A stretch of DNA of 48,643 nucleotides from Pseudomonadota bacterium (GTDB lineage Bacteria; Pseudomonadota; Gammaproteobacteria; UBA5335), in the NCBI GenBank assembly GCA_002862435.1, contig PKDC01000058.1, forward strand, positions 1 through 48,643, given 5' to 3'. The notes under the pieces are model-generated. The model searched no databases. It was given only the letters and a program-made list of their open reading frames with translations, and had not been told where the DNA came from. The stretch's first letter is position 1; every line of letters begins with the position of its first letter. This document shows, piece by piece, positions 7,571-15,912 of this stretch. Position numbers and translations under genes: made by a program.

Positions 7571-9624
7571 GCCGGGAGCATCCCATCGAGGCCTTGCTGC
7601 GCCCGCCGGTGGAGGTGTATTCGGCAGTGGTCTCGGGCGCCGCCTCGATCATCTGCCTGATGGCGCCCTGGTCGATGATGATGACCCCTTCGGTGGGCTA
7701 TGCGGCCGCCGCCGGGTTCGGGGCGCTGGCCCTCTGGCGCGGCCGGCAGGCGCATGCCGTGGTCAACTACCAGCGCAACCTGCGCCGGCTGCGCACCTAC
7801 AGCCTGACCGCCGACCGGATTCCGGTGAGCCGGAACAAGCTGTTCCTGGGTCGCGGCTTCCGCTGGAACCAGAAACACACCCAGCGCCTGCGCGACACCC
7901 TGCGCCCCCAGGTGCGGCGCTATGTGGAGCCGAGTGCGTTCTACCGCTGGGCGCGCCGCAAGGAAATCGCCTGGGAACATTCGCCGCTGCTGGCGCCGCT
8001 GGGCCGGCGGCTGGGCAGCCGCAGCCGCTGGAATCCGCTCGCGCCGCTGCCGCCGGTCGGCGGCAATCCCGCCCTGCACGGCGTGGAGCCTGATGAGCAG
8101 GACGTGTGGATGGATCTTGGGGAGCGCGTCGGTCATACCCTGGTGCTGGGCACGACCCGCGTCGGCAAGACCCGGCTGGCCGAGATCCTGATCACCCAGG
8201 ACATCCGCCGCGGCGATGTGGTGATCGTGTTCGACCCCAAGGGCGACGCGGACCTGCTCAAGCGGATCTATGCCGAGGCCAAGCGCGCCGGCCGGCAGAA
8301 GCAGGTCTATGTCTTCCATCTGGGCTATCCGCGCATCAGCGCGCGCTACAACGCAGTGGGCTCGTTCTCCCGCATCACCGAGGTGGCGACCCGCATCGCC
8401 AACCAGCTGCCCAACGAGGGCAACAGCGCGGCGTTCCGGGAATTCGCGTGGCGCTTCACCAACATCGTCGCCCGCGCGCTGGTGGCGCTGGGCCGGCGGC
8501 CGGATTACCACCAGATCGTGCGGCACATCACCCACATCGATCCCTTGCTGCAGGACTACTACCGGCAATGGCTGCCCCGCGTGGCGCCCGCCGGCTGGGA
8601 GCAGGAGGTGGCTCGGCGCGCAGGGCAGCTCGACGACCGGAGCCTGCCCATGGCCCTGCGCGGACGCGACCGGACCACCATCGCTCTGGTCCAGTACGTC
8701 AAGGACGAGGGGCTCTATGACCCGGTGGCCGATGGCCTGCGCAGCGCGTTCGAGTACGACAAGACCTATTTCGACAAGATCGTAGCGAGCCTGCTGCCCC
8801 TGCTGGAAAAGCTCACCACCGGGGCCACCGCCGAACTGATTTCCCCGAACTATCTGGACATCGACGATCCCCGACCCATCTTCGACTGGCGCCAAGTGAT
8901 CCGCCAGGGTGGGGTGGTCTATGTCGGCCTCGACGCCCTGTCCGACATGACCGTGGCCGCCGCGGTCGGCAATTCCATGTTCGCCGATCTGGTATCGGTT
9001 GCGGGCCAGATCTACAAGCACGGCACCACCGAGGGCCTGCCGGAGATGGAGCGGCACGGACCCTTGCCCAAGATCAGCCTGCATTGCGACGAGTTCAACG
9101 AGCTGATCGGCGATGAGTTCATCCCGCTGCTGAACAAGGCTGGCGGCGCGGGCTTCCAGGTCACGGCCTACACCCAGACCTGGTCGGACGTGGAGGCCCG
9201 CATCGGCAGCCGGCCCAAGGCCGGTCAGGTCGCGGGCAACTTCAACACCCTGATCATGCTCCGGGTCAAGGAGCTGGCGACAGCCGAGATGCTGACCAAC
9301 CAGTTGCCCGAGGTCGAGGTCAACGCCATCACCCTGGTCTCGGGGGTCACGGACAGCGCGGATCTGTCGACCGGGGTGGACTTCACGAGCCGCAACGAGG
9401 ACCGGATGACAGTCACCCAGGTGCCGGTCATCACGCCCAATGACGTGATGACCCTGCCCAAGGGCCAGGCCTTCGCCCTCATCGAGGGCGGCCAGCTCTG
9501 GAAGGTCCGCATGCCGCTGCCCGATCCGGGGCACGACCCGGTCATGCCGGCGAGCCTCGACCAGATCGCCCGGGAAATGCACCAGCGCTATGCCAGCGGC
9601 GAGGGATGGTGGATCCGTGGCTGA
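7567..9624 (+). CDS. traD: Conjugative coupling factor TraD, SXT/TOL subfamily
   Basis: A 685-aa type IV coupling protein, the inner-membrane ATPase that brings the relaxase-DNA complex to the secretion channel. Two TM segments lie near residues 21-40 and 43-57. Walker A is GTTRVGKT (195-202), followed by VIVFDPKGD, the typical conserved block of this family. The Walker B-like stretch ISLHCDEFNELI and the FQVTAYTQTW motif are present. The 4-nt overlap with the upstream gene indicates coupling. Length and order match the SXT/TOL TraD family (TIGR03743). Confidence 0.93.
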   Translation: MSREHPIEALLRPPVEVYSAVVSGAASIICLMAPWSMMMTPSVGYAAAAGFGALALWRGRQAHAVVNYQRNLRRLRTYSLTADRIPVSRNKLFLGRGFRWNQKHTQRLRDTLRPQVRRYVEPSAFYRWARRKEIAWEHSPLLAPLGRRLGSRSRWNPLAPLPPVGGNPALHGVEPDEQDVWMDLGERVGHTLVLGTTRVGKTRLAEILITQDIRRGDVVIVFDPKGDADLLKRIYAEAKRAGRQKQVYVFHLGYPRISARYNAVGSFSRITEVATRIANQLPNEGNSAAFREFAWRFTNIVARALVALGRRPDYHQIVRHITHIDPLLQDYYRQWLPRVAPAGWEQEVARRAGQLDDRSLPMALRGRDRTTIALVQYVKDEGLYDPVADGLRSAFEYDKTYFDKIVASLLPLLEKLTTGATAELISPNYLDIDDPRPIFDWRQVIRQGGVVYVGLDALSDMTVAAAVGNSMFADLVSVAGQIYKHGTTEGLPEMERHGPLPKISLHCDEFNELIGDEFIPLLNKAGGAGFQVTAYTQTWSDVEARIGSRPKAGQVAGNFNTLIMLRVKELATAEMLTNQLPEVEVNAITLVSGVTDSADLSTGVDFTSRNEDRMTVTQVPVITPNDVMTLPKGQAFALIEGGQLWKVRMPLPDPGHDPVMPASLDQIAREMHQRYASGEGWWIRG

Positions 9625-10372
9625 GCCGGCACAGAAGCGCGCTGCAAAGGTCCCCGAGCGCCGCGCCGGCCTGGTCATGGCGACGCTCGGTCTGTTCGTC
9701 AGCATGGGGTTCTGGCTGCTGGGCTCGATCGTCTTTTCGATCCTGCTGGAGTGGGCCGGCATGCACCTGTGGTGGCCCGAGCAGGGCGCAGCCCACAGCC
9801 GGGCCATGTACGAGGCGGAGCTGGAGTATCTGGACCGGGACCTGCGCCGCTCGATCGTCTCCTCCGATTTGGCGCGCTTCGCCGAGTATTTCGCCGGGCA
9901 GGTGCATTACTGGCTGGTCGAGCGCACCCACATCGAGACCCATCTCACCAACCTCGAGCGCATCCAGTCCAGCACCGGGACGCATCCGCTGCAGAAAAAA
10001 CTTTACGGCGCCATGAACGGCGTGCTGCACCAGGTGCGCGAGCACGTCATGGCGGCTGTCACCACCATCCAGGTCACCGCCCTGCGCGTGGCGGTTCTGG
10101 TGCTGGCGCTGCCGGTGTTCGTGCTGGCGGGCGTGGTGGGTCTGACCGAGGGGCTGATGCGCCGCGATCTGCGCCGCTGGGGCGGGGGGCGCGAGAGCGC
10201 CTTCGTGTACCACCAGGCCAAGATGCTGGTCTTTCCGCTCTTCATCGCCGCCTGGGTGCTCTATCTGGCCCTCCCGTTCAACCTGCATCCGAATCTCGTG
10301 ATCCTGCCCTGCGCGGCGGCGTTCGGCGCCGCGTTGATGGTCTCGGCCGCCACCTTCAAGAAGTACCTGTGA
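9617..10372 (+). CDS. ICE membrane protein, PFL_4697 family
   Basis: A 251-aa multi-pass protein from GTG 9617 (8-nt overlap with traD). ATG 9590 would only lengthen the cytoplasmic tail. A TM lies at the N-terminus (VMATLGLFVSMGFWLLGSIV). A periplasmic helical region follows, then three more hydrophobic segments including VLALPVFVLAGVVGLTEGLMRRDLRRWGGGRESAFVYHQAK, whose central part GLTEGLMRRDLRRWGGGRES is the family signature (TIGR03747). It is the last gene of the first cluster. The next gene is ~100 nt away, beyond the second copy of the repeat element. Confidence 0.87.
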   Translation: MAEPAQKRAAKVPERRAGLVMATLGLFVSMGFWLLGSIVFSILLEWAGMHLWWPEQGAAHSRAMYEAELEYLDRDLRRSIVSSDLARFAEYFAGQVHYWLVERTHIETHLTNLERIQSSTGTHPLQKKLYGAMNGVLHQVREHVMAAVTTIQVTALRVAVLVLALPVFVLAGVVGLTEGLMRRDLRRWGGGRESAFVYHQAKMLVFPLFIAAWVLYLALPFNLHPNLVILPCAAAFGAALMVSAATFKKYL

Positions 10373-10375
10373 GCC

Positions 10376-10419
10376 AAAAAAAAAACGCGTCGATCGGAGT
10401 TACGGTTTTTTGTGGATTT
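10376..10419. repeat. A-tract plus 34-bp element, copy 2
   Basis: Ten As (10376-10385) are followed by a 34-bp block (10386-10419) identical to 3610-3643. This copy lies between the stop of the PFL_4697 gene and the RAQPRD gene, 49 nt upstream of the latter. Having the same sequence before both transfer clusters suggests a common control point. Confidence 0.6.
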
Positions 10420-10468
10420 TGGACGACCGATTTCTGCATCGTGTCCCGCATCTTTGAGGAGTGACCGC

Positions 10469-10777
10469 ATGCACCAGTTCCAGCGATCCCTATATCTTCT
10501 TGCCGCGGCAGGGCTCGCCTGCGCCGCCCTCCCGGCTCTGGCCGATGGGGATGGGGAGCGCGCCGTCCTGGCGCGCCTGGTTCACGAGATCGAGGCGCTC
10601 GAACCCATCATCTCCGAAGCTGAGCGGGAGGCGGACGCCGATGCCCGCATCCGCTTCCAGTACGACTGGTTGCGGGTTGATCTTGCGCGCATGCGCATGG
10701 CGATCCAGGAGCACATCGAGGCGCCGAGCGCCGAGCCGCGATCGGTGCCGCCGCTGCGTGGAGACTACCGCCGTTGA
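10469..10777 (+). CDS. ICE protein, RAQPRD family
   Basis: A 102-aa exported protein with a signal peptide (LLAAAGLACAALPALA). The mature part is helical: ERAVLARLVHEIEALEPIIS and FQYDWLRVDLARMRMAIQEHI match the conserved core of the RAQPRD family (TIGR01690), ending in PPLRGDYRR. Function is unknown; the family occurs only at this place in ICE transfer regions. GAGGAGTGACC precedes the ATG. It is the first gene of the second transfer cluster. Confidence 0.87.
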   Translation: MHQFQRSLYLLAAAGLACAALPALADGDGERAVLARLVHEIEALEPIISEAEREADADARIRFQYDWLRVDLARMRMAIQEHIEAPSAEPRSVPPLRGDYRR

Positions 10778-11001
10778 GCTGGGAGAGCGAGTTCCAGGCC
10801 GGCGCCGGCGTCGATCCGGGCGCACTGGCGCTGTTCAGCGCCAGTCTGGTTGCCCTCGCCATTCTGCTGTTCGTCGGCTGGGTCGGGGTGACCCAGTACC
10901 AGAGCTGGCGCGCCGGCCGCCAGCCGGCCTATCACGCCTTTCGCAGCCTGCTGGTCGCCACCCTGCTGGCGATGCTGATCGGTTTTTACGTCCGCCCCTG
11001 A
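10774..11001 (+). CDS. ICE membrane protein, PFL_4701 family
   Basis: A 75-aa protein starting at TTG 10774, which overlaps the upstream stop. Two TM segments (LALFSASLVALAILLFVGWVG and the LLVATLLAMLIGFYV segment) flank a short loop with QYQSWRAGRQ. The size and the two-helix layout fit the PFL_4701 (TIGR03758) family. Together with the next gene it occupies the place of small pilin-like membrane proteins. Confidence 0.8.
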   Translation: MSWESEFQAGAGVDPGALALFSASLVALAILLFVGWVGVTQYQSWRAGRQPAYHAFRSLLVATLLAMLIGFYVRP

Positions 11002-11032
11002 GATGGGGCATCCATCGGGAGATCCATCGACC

Positions 11033-11404
11033 ATGCGCACCTTGATCCAGTCCATCCGGCGCCGCCGGGAACAGGCCGGCCTGGCCACGGCCCTCGCCGT
11101 CGCCAGCCTCATGACCCACCCCGTCTGGGCCGCCCTGCCCACCGTCGATCAGCCGACCAGCGGCGGCAGCAACAGCAACTGGCTCACCACCCTGCAGGGA
11201 TATGCCCGCGACACCGGGCAAATCGCCACCCTGGTGATCGGTTTCGGTGGCTTGGCGGCGGTGGCCTATTCCGCGCTGACTTCCTTTATGGAGTATCGCC
11301 GCGGAAAAGAAGAATTGGGCGAGGTGGTTACCAAATCGGGCGTCGGCGTTGCCCTGGTGATGTTCGTCACCTTCCTGCTCAGCATTGCGACGGGAATCAT
11401 CTGA
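11033..11404 (+). CDS. ICE membrane protein, PFL_4702 family (VirB2-like)
   Basis: A 123-aa protein from ATG 11033; the ATG at 11003 has no ribosome binding site and would place 10 residues before the signal. A long signal sequence (GLATALAVASLMTHPVWA) is followed by a Gly/Ser/Asn-rich stretch and two TM segments (IATLVIGFGGLAAVAYSAL, and VGVALVMFVTFLLSIATGII at the end). This matches the PFL_4702 (TIGR03745) family, which by size and topology may be the pilin-like subunit. Confidence 0.82.
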   Translation: MRTLIQSIRRRREQAGLATALAVASLMTHPVWAALPTVDQPTSGGSNSNWLTTLQGYARDTGQIATLVIGFGGLAAVAYSALTSFMEYRRGKEELGEVVTKSGVGVALVMFVTFLLSIATGII

Positions 11405-11416
11405 TGCGCGCCCTTG

Positions 11417-11436
11417 AAGGCGCCGCATGGCGCCTT
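11417..11436 (+). promoter_or_regulatory. Intercistronic hairpin
   Basis: A perfect 8-bp inverted repeat AAGGCGCC/GGCGCCTT with loop gcat sits 12 nt after the pilin-like gene. No T-run follows, so it is more likely an RNA-stability or processing hairpin than a terminator. A stable hairpin after a pilin-like gene could allow it to accumulate above downstream products. Confidence 0.45.
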
Positions 11437-11481
11437 ACTTATTGAGCCAGAGCCAGAACTGAGCAGGATCGGGGGATCGCA

Positions 11482-11844
11482 ATGCAGGGGCGGTTGAGTG
11501 GACAACATGCCCGCGGCGAGCGGCTCAATGCCGAGCCCGTGATCTTCCTGGGGTGTACCGCCGGCGAGCTGGGGGCCCTCTTCGCCGCTGCCGGCGCGGT
11601 CTGGACGCCGGTTTCGGTTGCCATCGCCTACAGCATCGGCTACCCCGTGATGGGGGCGGGGGCGGCCATCTTCCTCATCGCCGTTTCCGTTTACTGCTCC
11701 GCCCTCTGGTTCCAGCGCATCAAGCGCGGGCGGCCCGATGGCTTCTACCTGCTGCAGATTCATTTCGTGCTCGCGGGGCTGCGCCTGCGCAGCGATCCCT
11801 TCGAGCGTGGATCCGGCCCCTGGGACCTCGGGAGAACCCACTGA
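11482..11844 (+). CDS. Conjugative transfer region protein, TIGR03750 family (VirB3/TraL-like)
   Basis: A 120-aa membrane protein. The conserved core runs RLNAEPVIFLGCTAGELGAL, two hydrophobic segments, then FQRIKRGRPDGFYLLQIHF, which is diagnostic of the family. The C-terminus RGSGPWDLGRTH is also typical. These short two-TM proteins are the counterpart of VirB3/TraL. The stop overlaps the next start by one base. Confidence 0.88.
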   Translation: MQGRLSGQHARGERLNAEPVIFLGCTAGELGALFAAAGAVWTPVSVAIAYSIGYPVMGAGAAIFLIAVSVYCSALWFQRIKRGRPDGFYLLQIHFVLAGLRLRSDPFERGSGPWDLGRTH

Positions 11845-12479
11845 TGGCATTCGCTTACCACAAGGCCATGGACATCCAGCGGGGCCACATCAATACCCTG
11901 CGCGGCGTGATCGCCGCCCAGATGATCGTCATCGGCGCCCTCTGGTACGGCTGGCAGAGCGCGCCGCGCGATCTCACCGTGCACCTACCGCCCGACATCC
12001 GCGCCGGGACGAGCCTCCGGGCCGGCGAGGTGCCGGCCGAGAGCGTCTATGCCTTCGGGCAATACATCTTCCAGCAGCTCAACCGCTGGGAGGCCGATGG
12101 GCAGAAGGAGGGAGGTGAGCGGCTTTATGCGCTATCGCCTTATCTCACTCCCGCCTATCGCGAACAGATCAAAGCCGATCTGGACCTCAAGGGTCGGCGC
12201 GGCGAGCTTTCCGGCCGCACGCGCGGGGTGACCGGCATTCCCGGCCACGAGTTCACGCCCGAGCGGGTGCGCATCGTCGCGCCCGGGGTCTGGGAGGTGC
12301 AGCTGGATCTCGAACTGATGGAGACCGTCGACGGGGTGGTGGTCAAGCGCACCCAGGCGGTCTATCCGCTGCGCGTGGTGCGCTACGACATCGACCGCGA
12401 GAAAAACCCCTGGGGCCTGGCGCTCGACGGCTACGCCGGCAGCGGACCCTATCGCCCGGAGAAGGAGAAGAGCAAATGA
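11844..12479 (+). CDS. ICE protein, PFL_4703 family (TraE/VirB8-like)
   Basis: A 211-aa bitopic protein: a cytoplasmic N-terminus, a TM near residues 20-38 (VIAAQMIVIGALWYGW), then a periplasmic domain with HLPPDIRAGTSLRAGEVPAE and YAFGQYIFQQLNRW, known family blocks (TIGR03746). A NTF2-like beta domain with VWEVQLDLELMETVDG and YPLRVVRYDID ends the protein. Topology and domain agree with the TraE/VirB8 scaffold. It overlaps the next gene by 4 nt. Confidence 0.87.
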   Translation: MAFAYHKAMDIQRGHINTLRGVIAAQMIVIGALWYGWQSAPRDLTVHLPPDIRAGTSLRAGEVPAESVYAFGQYIFQQLNRWEADGQKEGGERLYALSPYLTPAYREQIKADLDLKGRRGELSGRTRGVTGIPGHEFTPERVRIVAPGVWEVQLDLELMETVDGVVVKRTQAVYPLRVVRYDIDREKNPWGLALDGYAGSGPYRPEKEKSK

Positions 12480-13381
12480 AGCGCATCCTGCCCCTCGCAG
12501 GATCCCTGGCGCTGGGCCTGGCCTGGCCGGCGGCGGCGGATCCCGCGCCGGATTCTCCCGCGCCCCGGCCGGTCGTCGTGTCTGCTCCCCAGGCGACCCT
12601 GCCGGTGCCCATGCCGCCGGAGCGGATCGTCTGGGACCGCACCCCGCTCGGCATCATGCTGCCGGTCGGTCAGGAGCGGCAGGTGACCTTCCCTGCGCCG
12701 GTGGAGGTGGGCATGCCGGCCGGGCTCGCCGACGTGGTGCGCACCCAGGTGGTGGCCGGCACGGTCTACTGGCTGGCGAAGAAGGATTTCACGCCCCAGC
12801 GCATCCCGGTGCGCGATACCGCAACGGGCCAGATCTATCTGGTGGACCTGTCGGCGCGGGCCTCGGCCAGCCCGGCGCCAGTCATCATCGCCCTGGCGCT
12901 CACTGACCCCACCAGCGCCGGCTTCGGCCTGACGGGCGGGTCAACAGGACCTGCGGCGGGTCCTGCCGCGGGTCCAGCGGGGGAAAGCGCCGCGCCGCCC
13001 AAGATCCCGACCTACGATTACGCGACTCTGACCCGCTTTGCGTCCCAGAGCCTGTATGCCCCGCGGCGCCTGGCGCCGGCGCTGCCGGGGGTGTTCCGCA
13101 CGCCGGTCGATGAACGCCCGGTCAACCTGGTGCGCGGGGAGTCCATCCAGGCCACGCCGCTGATCGCCTGGCGTTCGGGCAAGCTGCATGTCACGGCGGT
13201 GCGGCTGCGCAACCGGGGCGCCTCCTCGGTGATCCTTGATCCGCGCAGCCTGCGCGGCCTGTGGCTGGCCGCCACTTTCCAGCATGCTAGGCTGCTGCCG
13301 CGCGGGGACGAGGCCGACACCACGGCGGTCTATCTGATCTCGGCCAAGCCGTTCGAGCACGCCGTGCAGGGGATCTACTGA
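12476..13381 (+). CDS. ICE protein, PFL_4704 family (TraK/VirB9-like)
   Basis: A 301-aa exported protein with a signal peptide (LPLAGSLALGLAWPAAA). ERIVWDRTPLGIMLPVGQER begins the beta-rich N-terminal domain. A Gly/Pro/Ala-rich linker (TGPAAGPAAGPAGESAAPP) separates it from the C-terminal domain (YDYATLTRFASQSLYAPRRL and onward). The family is TIGR03749, and by position and secondary structure it corresponds to TraK/VirB9 of the outer-membrane core complex. It is coupled to both neighbours. Confidence 0.86.
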   Translation: MKRILPLAGSLALGLAWPAAADPAPDSPAPRPVVVSAPQATLPVPMPPERIVWDRTPLGIMLPVGQERQVTFPAPVEVGMPAGLADVVRTQVVAGTVYWLAKKDFTPQRIPVRDTATGQIYLVDLSARASASPAPVIIALALTDPTSAGFGLTGGSTGPAAGPAAGPAGESAAPPKIPTYDYATLTRFASQSLYAPRRLAPALPGVFRTPVDERPVNLVRGESIQATPLIAWRSGKLHVTAVRLRNRGASSVILDPRSLRGLWLAATFQHARLLPRGDEADTTAVYLISAKPFEHAVQGIY

Positions 13382-14745
13382 TGGGCGCCAACCGCCTGCT
13401 TCCCGTCCTGGCGCTGGCCGTGTTGGTGGTCCTGACCATCGTCGGGCTGCGCTCCTGCGGCGGCTCTGACCAGAGCGTCATGACCGAGGTGCCGCGGGCT
13501 GCCGCGCCGGATGCCGATACGCCGGCCGACACCATCCGCACCCTGACCGCCCGCCTGGGCGAGGTCAAGACCGCCCTCGAGGGCGTCCGCCAGGACAACC
13601 AGAGCCTGCGCGACCAGCAGGCGGATCTGGAGCGCGATGTGCGGGTGGCGCGCGAGGGTGACCGCAGCGCCGACCGCATGGCTGCGCTGACCTCGCGCAT
13701 CGAGGAGCTGAGCGCCCAGGTGCATGGCCTGAGTCAGCAGAAGACCGGCGGCGCCGGTGAGGTTCCGGTGGGCTTCGGCCTGGACGGCGAGGGCAAGGAG
13801 GAAGTCGTCTGGGTGCGTCCCCTGGACCAGCCCGACGACAAGAAGGCCGGCTTCGTGCCGGCTTCGGCGAGCGCCCAGCAGGGCGGTGGGCTGCTGGGCG
13901 GCGGCAGCGCCGCGCAGCTTGCTCGGCAGGAGAAGGCGCCGCTGCAGCCCTACTTCACCGTGCCGCGTAACGCGACCCTGATCGGCGGCACCGGCCTCAC
14001 CGCCCTGATCGGGCGCGTGCCGATCAAGGGAGCGGTGCGCGATCCAGTGCCGTTCAAGACGATCGTGGGCCGGGAAAACCTGGCGGCCAACGGCTACGAC
14101 ATCCCAGGCATCGAGGGGATGATCTTCTCCGGCTACGCGGTCGGCGACTGGACGCTGGCCTGCGTGCATGGCCGGGTGACCAGCGTCTCCTACATCTTCC
14201 AGGACGGCACCATCCGCACCGTATCGGCCGATCGCAACGGCAGCGGCGGCGAGGGCAGCGGTTCCACGGGCGCCACCGCCAACCAGGTTCCCATGTCGGG
14301 CAACACCGCCACCGACCTGCAGAACAGCCTGGGCTGGATCTCGGACGACCAAGGCATCCCCTGCGTCTCCGGCAAGCGGGTCACCAACGCCCCCTCCTAC
14401 CTGGCCTCGCGGGTGGGTCTGACCGCGGCCGAGGCAGCCGCCGCCGCGGCGGCGGCCTCCGAGACCACGACCATCCTCACCGGGCTGGGCGGCAGCAATT
14501 CCGCGGTCACCGGCGACAAGGGGCGCTATGTGTGGGCCTCCGCCCTGCAGGGTGGAGTCAAGGAGACGGACGAGTGGCTCAAGGAGCGCATGGAGAACAG
14601 TTACGACGCCATCTTCGCCCCGCCGGGCATGAAGCTGGCGGTCCACCTCGACCGCGAATTACAGATCGACTACGACCCGCAGGGCAGGAGATTGAGTCAT
14701 GTCACAGGCCAGAACGACCCGTTCCGCCAGCCTGATCTGGATTAG
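13381..14745 (+). CDS. ICE protein, PFL_4705 family (TraB/VirB10-like)
   Basis: A 454-aa protein. A TM near residues 5-22 is followed by a coiled coil (about 50-115, LTARLGEVKTALEGVRQDNQ and onward), then the VirB10-type beta domain: YFTVPRNATLIGGTGLTALIG and the GYAVGDWTLACVHGRVTSVSY segment. Near residues 355-365 there is an Ala-rich helix. The family is TIGR03752. It spans both membranes and joins the core complex with the energising ATPases. Its last 47 nt overlap the next gene. Confidence 0.88.
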   Translation: MGANRLLPVLALAVLVVLTIVGLRSCGGSDQSVMTEVPRAAAPDADTPADTIRTLTARLGEVKTALEGVRQDNQSLRDQQADLERDVRVAREGDRSADRMAALTSRIEELSAQVHGLSQQKTGGAGEVPVGFGLDGEGKEEVVWVRPLDQPDDKKAGFVPASASAQQGGGLLGGGSAAQLARQEKAPLQPYFTVPRNATLIGGTGLTALIGRVPIKGAVRDPVPFKTIVGRENLAANGYDIPGIEGMIFSGYAVGDWTLACVHGRVTSVSYIFQDGTIRTVSADRNGSGGEGSGSTGATANQVPMSGNTATDLQNSLGWISDDQGIPCVSGKRVTNAPSYLASRVGLTAAEAAAAAAAASETTTILTGLGGSNSAVTGDKGRYVWASALQGGVKETDEWLKERMENSYDAIFAPPGMKLAVHLDRELQIDYDPQGRRLSHVTGQNDPFRQPDLD

Positions 14746-15214
14746 CCTGGCGGCTGCTGTCGGCCTCTCGGGCTGCATGGGCAGCAAGGAGCGGGTGTTC
14801 CCCCAGGATACCCCGACCATGAAGCAGATCTATGACGGGCACTTCAAGTCCATGGGGGCTGCAGAGATGGATCGGGCCCGGCTGGAGATGCACGGTCGGG
14901 AGTACTGGGTGGTGGACGAGAAATCGTCCACCAGCAAGAACAAGGAGGGCGAGATCGTGCGCACCCAGCGCGTGCTGGCCGAACCCCGTCCCGTCGCCTC
15001 CGGCGATGCCGACCTCGAGGGCTATACCCGCACCGCCGAGAACGAGATCAGCGGGCGCTTTCCCCGGCTGCCCAATCCCACTCTGGTGATGTTCGTCTTC
15101 CCGCACCTGGGTCCGGGCGGCACGCCCATTCCGGGCTATTCCACCACCGTGCCCATGTATGGCGGGGTCGAATACGCCATGCCCGGCGAATCCCCCTCGG
15201 GGGCGCGGCCATGA
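14699..15214 (+). CDS. Conjugative transfer region lipoprotein, TIGR03751 family
   Basis: A protein of 171 aa beginning inside the upstream gene in another frame. AGGAGATTGAGTC just before the ATG supports this start. The lipobox LSGC predicts lipidation at about Cys26. The conserved core is TPTMKQIYDGHF and the end is YAMPGE. The family is TIGR03751, the lipoprotein beside the TraB-like gene. It is the likely VirB7/TraV analogue. Confidence 0.85.
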   Translation: MSQARTTRSASLIWISLAAAVGLSGCMGSKERVFPQDTPTMKQIYDGHFKSMGAAEMDRARLEMHGREYWVVDEKSSTSKNKEGEIVRTQRVLAEPRPVASGDADLEGYTRTAENEISGRFPRLPNPTLVMFVFPHLGPGGTPIPGYSTTVPMYGGVEYAMPGESPSGARP

Positions 15215-15912
15215 GCGCTATGATGCAACCCAGCCTGCGCGATCAGGCGCGGGCGCAGCCGCCGGCCTGGGCAGGGGAGACGATCCAGCCCTGGGATGAG
15301 CACCGGGCGCGGGCCATGGCGGCGTTCGTGACCCGGGACTACTGGACCGACCAGGGCTCGGTCAATGTGTTCCGGGTCATCGGCACCGAGCACGTCGATT
15401 ACCAGGGGCTGAGCTGGCTCGAGTTCCTCGACCGCGGCAAGCGCATGGAGCAGAACCTCGCGCTGCACGCCGCCAACCCGGGCTATTACCAGGAGACGGG
15501 GCGCAAGATCCCCGGCATGTACTACCGCTCTCTGGACGGGCTGTCGTGGTATGTCGGCGCGGACGGCAATCACCGGACCTGTCTCGCTCGCTTTGATTTT
15601 CACGGCCGCGGCATGACCACGCTGCACGGGGTGACCTTGAGTCACACCGTGGCGGACCTCGATCTGTTCGGCCTGTATGAACGCCTGCGCGAGGTCTGCC
15701 TCGAGCGGCGTCTGGTCGAGCGCATCGAGCCGCACCGCGAAATGCTGCGGCGCGAGGACACGGCCGGCTGGAAGCTGGATCACTACCTGGTGAGCCTGCA
15801 GATGAGCGTGCCGGATGGTGAAACCAGGCTCCTCGATGCAGGGGCAGCCCGTGCACAGTTGCGCGCGCTCGAGGCGCCGGCGCGGCGGCGCTGGTGGAGG
15901 ATCGCCGGATGA
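15211..15912 (+). CDS. ParB-like (DGNHRT) protein inside the transfer operon
   Basis: A 233-aa soluble protein with no signal peptide. The block YVGADGNHRTCLARF resembles the GxDGNHRT motif of the ParB/sulfiredoxin-like nucleotide-binding fold. It is preceded by VNVFRVIGTEHVDYQGLSWLEFLDRGKRM, which looks like the N-terminal part of that fold. It lies between the lipoprotein and the TraC ATPase gene and overlaps both by 4 nt, so it is expressed as part of the transfer operon. I do not know a characterised member. It could be a cytoplasmic regulator or DNA-interacting factor; the ParB link rests on one motif. Confidence 0.6.
   Translation: MSAMMQPSLRDQARAQPPAWAGETIQPWDEHRARAMAAFVTRDYWTDQGSVNVFRVIGTEHVDYQGLSWLEFLDRGKRMEQNLALHAANPGYYQETGRKIPGMYYRSLDGLSWYVGADGNHRTCLARFDFHGRGMTTLHGVTLSHTVADLDLFGLYERLREVCLERRLVERIEPHREMLRREDTAGWKLDHYLVSLQMSVPDGETRLLDAGAARAQLRALEAPARRRWWRIAG

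Noticed and set aside
7531-9807. 758-aa minus-strand open frame opposite traD
   Set aside because: Shadow of a certain coupling-protein gene; no recognisable protein features.
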